From: Chryseobacterium sp.
GTDB lineage: Bacteria > Bacteroidota > Bacteroidia > Flavobacteriales > Weeksellaceae
DNA length: 64,000 nucleotides
Assembly (NCBI RefSeq): GCF_008014695.1
Contig: NZ_VOXE01000001.1
Span: 124,001-188,000 of the forward strand
Reading direction: 5' to 3'
In this document: positions 63,621 to 64,000 of the stretch, piece by piece
Layout: each line of letters opens with the position of its first letter
How positions within the stretch are numbered: position 1 is the first letter of the stretch
Made by a program: the position numbers and the translations under genes
The notes under the pieces: model-generated
The model's database searches: none
What the model was told of the DNA's origin: nothing
The model's input: the letters and a program-made list of their open reading frames with translations, nothing else

Positions 63621-64000
63621 TTATTTGATTTTTCGCCAGATTTTTTCACCTGACAGTTTCTCGAAGTTTTCAAAAACAGGGGAGAAGTTCAGGCTTTCTT
63701 TTGTGCCCAAAGCAAGATACCCAAATTTTTCCAAACTATTGTCGAAAAGCTCAAACACTTTGGTCTGCAGCGGGCGGTCAAAATAAATAAGGACATTGCG
63801 ACACAGAATAAGCTGGAATTCATTGAACGAATGATCGGTTACGAGATTGTGCGTTGAAAAGATGATTTTTGATTTCAGCTCATCATTGAGTTTCCCCAGC
63901 GAATAATTGGCAGCGTAGTAATCGGAGAACTGTTCGCTCCCGCCGGCTGCCATATAATTTTCGGTATAAAGCTGTATTTTACTCATCGGGATCATCGCCT
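63621..64000 (-). CDS. cheR: CheR-type methyltransferase (C-terminal part; runs off the window)
   Basis: About 126 residues are visible. VTDHSFNEFQLILCRNVLIYFD, followed by VFELFDNSLEKFGYLALGTKESL, is the C-terminal SAM-dependent methyltransferase core of CheR, ending at the stop just before cheB. The N-terminal helical domain lies beyond the window. Adjacent cheR-cheB-receiver genes in this group normally sit beside a hybrid histidine kinase. Confidence 0.88.
   Translation of the reverse strand, partial: AMIPMSKIQLYTENYMAAGGSEQFSDYYAANYSLGKLNDELKSKIIFSTHNLVTDHSFNEFQLILCRNVLIYFDRPLQTKVFELFDNSLEKFGYLALGTKESLNFSPVFENFEKLSGEKIWRKIK

Overview
The window is a stretch of chromosome from a member of the Bacteroidota, most likely class Flavobacteriia and close to the Chryseobacterium/Kaistella group. 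This is inferred from protein style and from promoters. Many genes are preceded by the Bacteroidota -7 element TAnnTTTG, Shine-Dalgarno sequences are scarce, the tRNA genes lack an encoded CCA, and there are SusC-type TonB receptors, a monomeric isocitrate dehydrogenase and a fused GcvP. I see no insertion sequence, prophage, CRISPR array or rRNA operon.

Layout. 1-2.6 kb: the start of monomeric NADP isocitrate dehydrogenase (minus), thiol peroxidase and a DUF763 protein. 2.6-9.8 kb: an accessory-looking run of small, mostly uncharacterised proteins (Crp-type regulator, DinB-like, NTF2-like, two VOC, two SRPBCC, lipoprotein, DUF1801, SDR) followed by an ECF-type sigma factor and two small proteins. 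9.8-19.3 kb: J-domain membrane protein, a tiny Cys/Lys-rich protein, glycine dehydrogenase, Fpg/Nei glycosylase, dGTPase, SPFH protein, a degenerate tandem-repeat region, Mpo1-like protein and an amino-acid permease. 19.4-24.2 kb: a large TPR protein paired with an outer-membrane barrel that lacks a plug. 24.2-33.3 kb: tRNA-Arg, YdcH-like protein, NlpC/P60 lipoprotein, TypA, M23 lipoprotein, GHL10 lipoprotein, ferritin, YchF and an AI-2E family exporter. 33.5-41.1 kb: topoisomerase IV (parE-parC), rhomboid protease, then prmC, yaaA and a TsaC/Sua5-family gene on the minus strand. 41.2-45.0 kb: two tandem initiator tRNA genes, a PLP-dependent deaminase family protein, a LysM glucosaminidase and hemL. 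45.1-51.4 kb: a TonB C-terminal-like protein, a beta-helix lipoprotein and TonB-dependent receptor, and divergent from them a PhoB/PhoR-like two-component pair. 51.5-58 kb: an IS1096-passenger-like acidic protein, two paralogous intracellular GH13 enzymes flanking a KTSC/J-domain protein and an FAD monooxygenase with an unusual zinc-finger-like N-terminus, and a GT32-type glycosyltransferase. 58-64 kb: a MoxR-type ATPase with a von Willebrand A partner, an AT-rich NTR-like lipoprotein, rlmF, and a response regulator-CheB-CheR set running off the right edge.

Themes. Much of the window is housekeeping: translation (initiator tRNAs, PrmC, TsaC-like, RlmF, TypA, YchF), DNA topology and nucleotide quality control (ParEC, dGTPase, Fpg/Nei) and cell-wall remodelling (NlpC/P60, M23, glucosaminidase, GHL10). 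The most interesting material lies between the housekeeping genes. This includes the SRPBCC/VOC/DinB/DUF1801 cluster, the TPR-barrel pair, the two-component system facing a TonB receptor across three 11-bp-spaced TTAA repeats, and a 21-22-bp degenerate repeat array. A 7-bp repeat family appears both between genes and inside prmC. Several genes have the -7 promoter element only 3-4 nt before the start codon, which predicts leaderless mRNAs. All identifications were made by eye from motifs; no database search was run.
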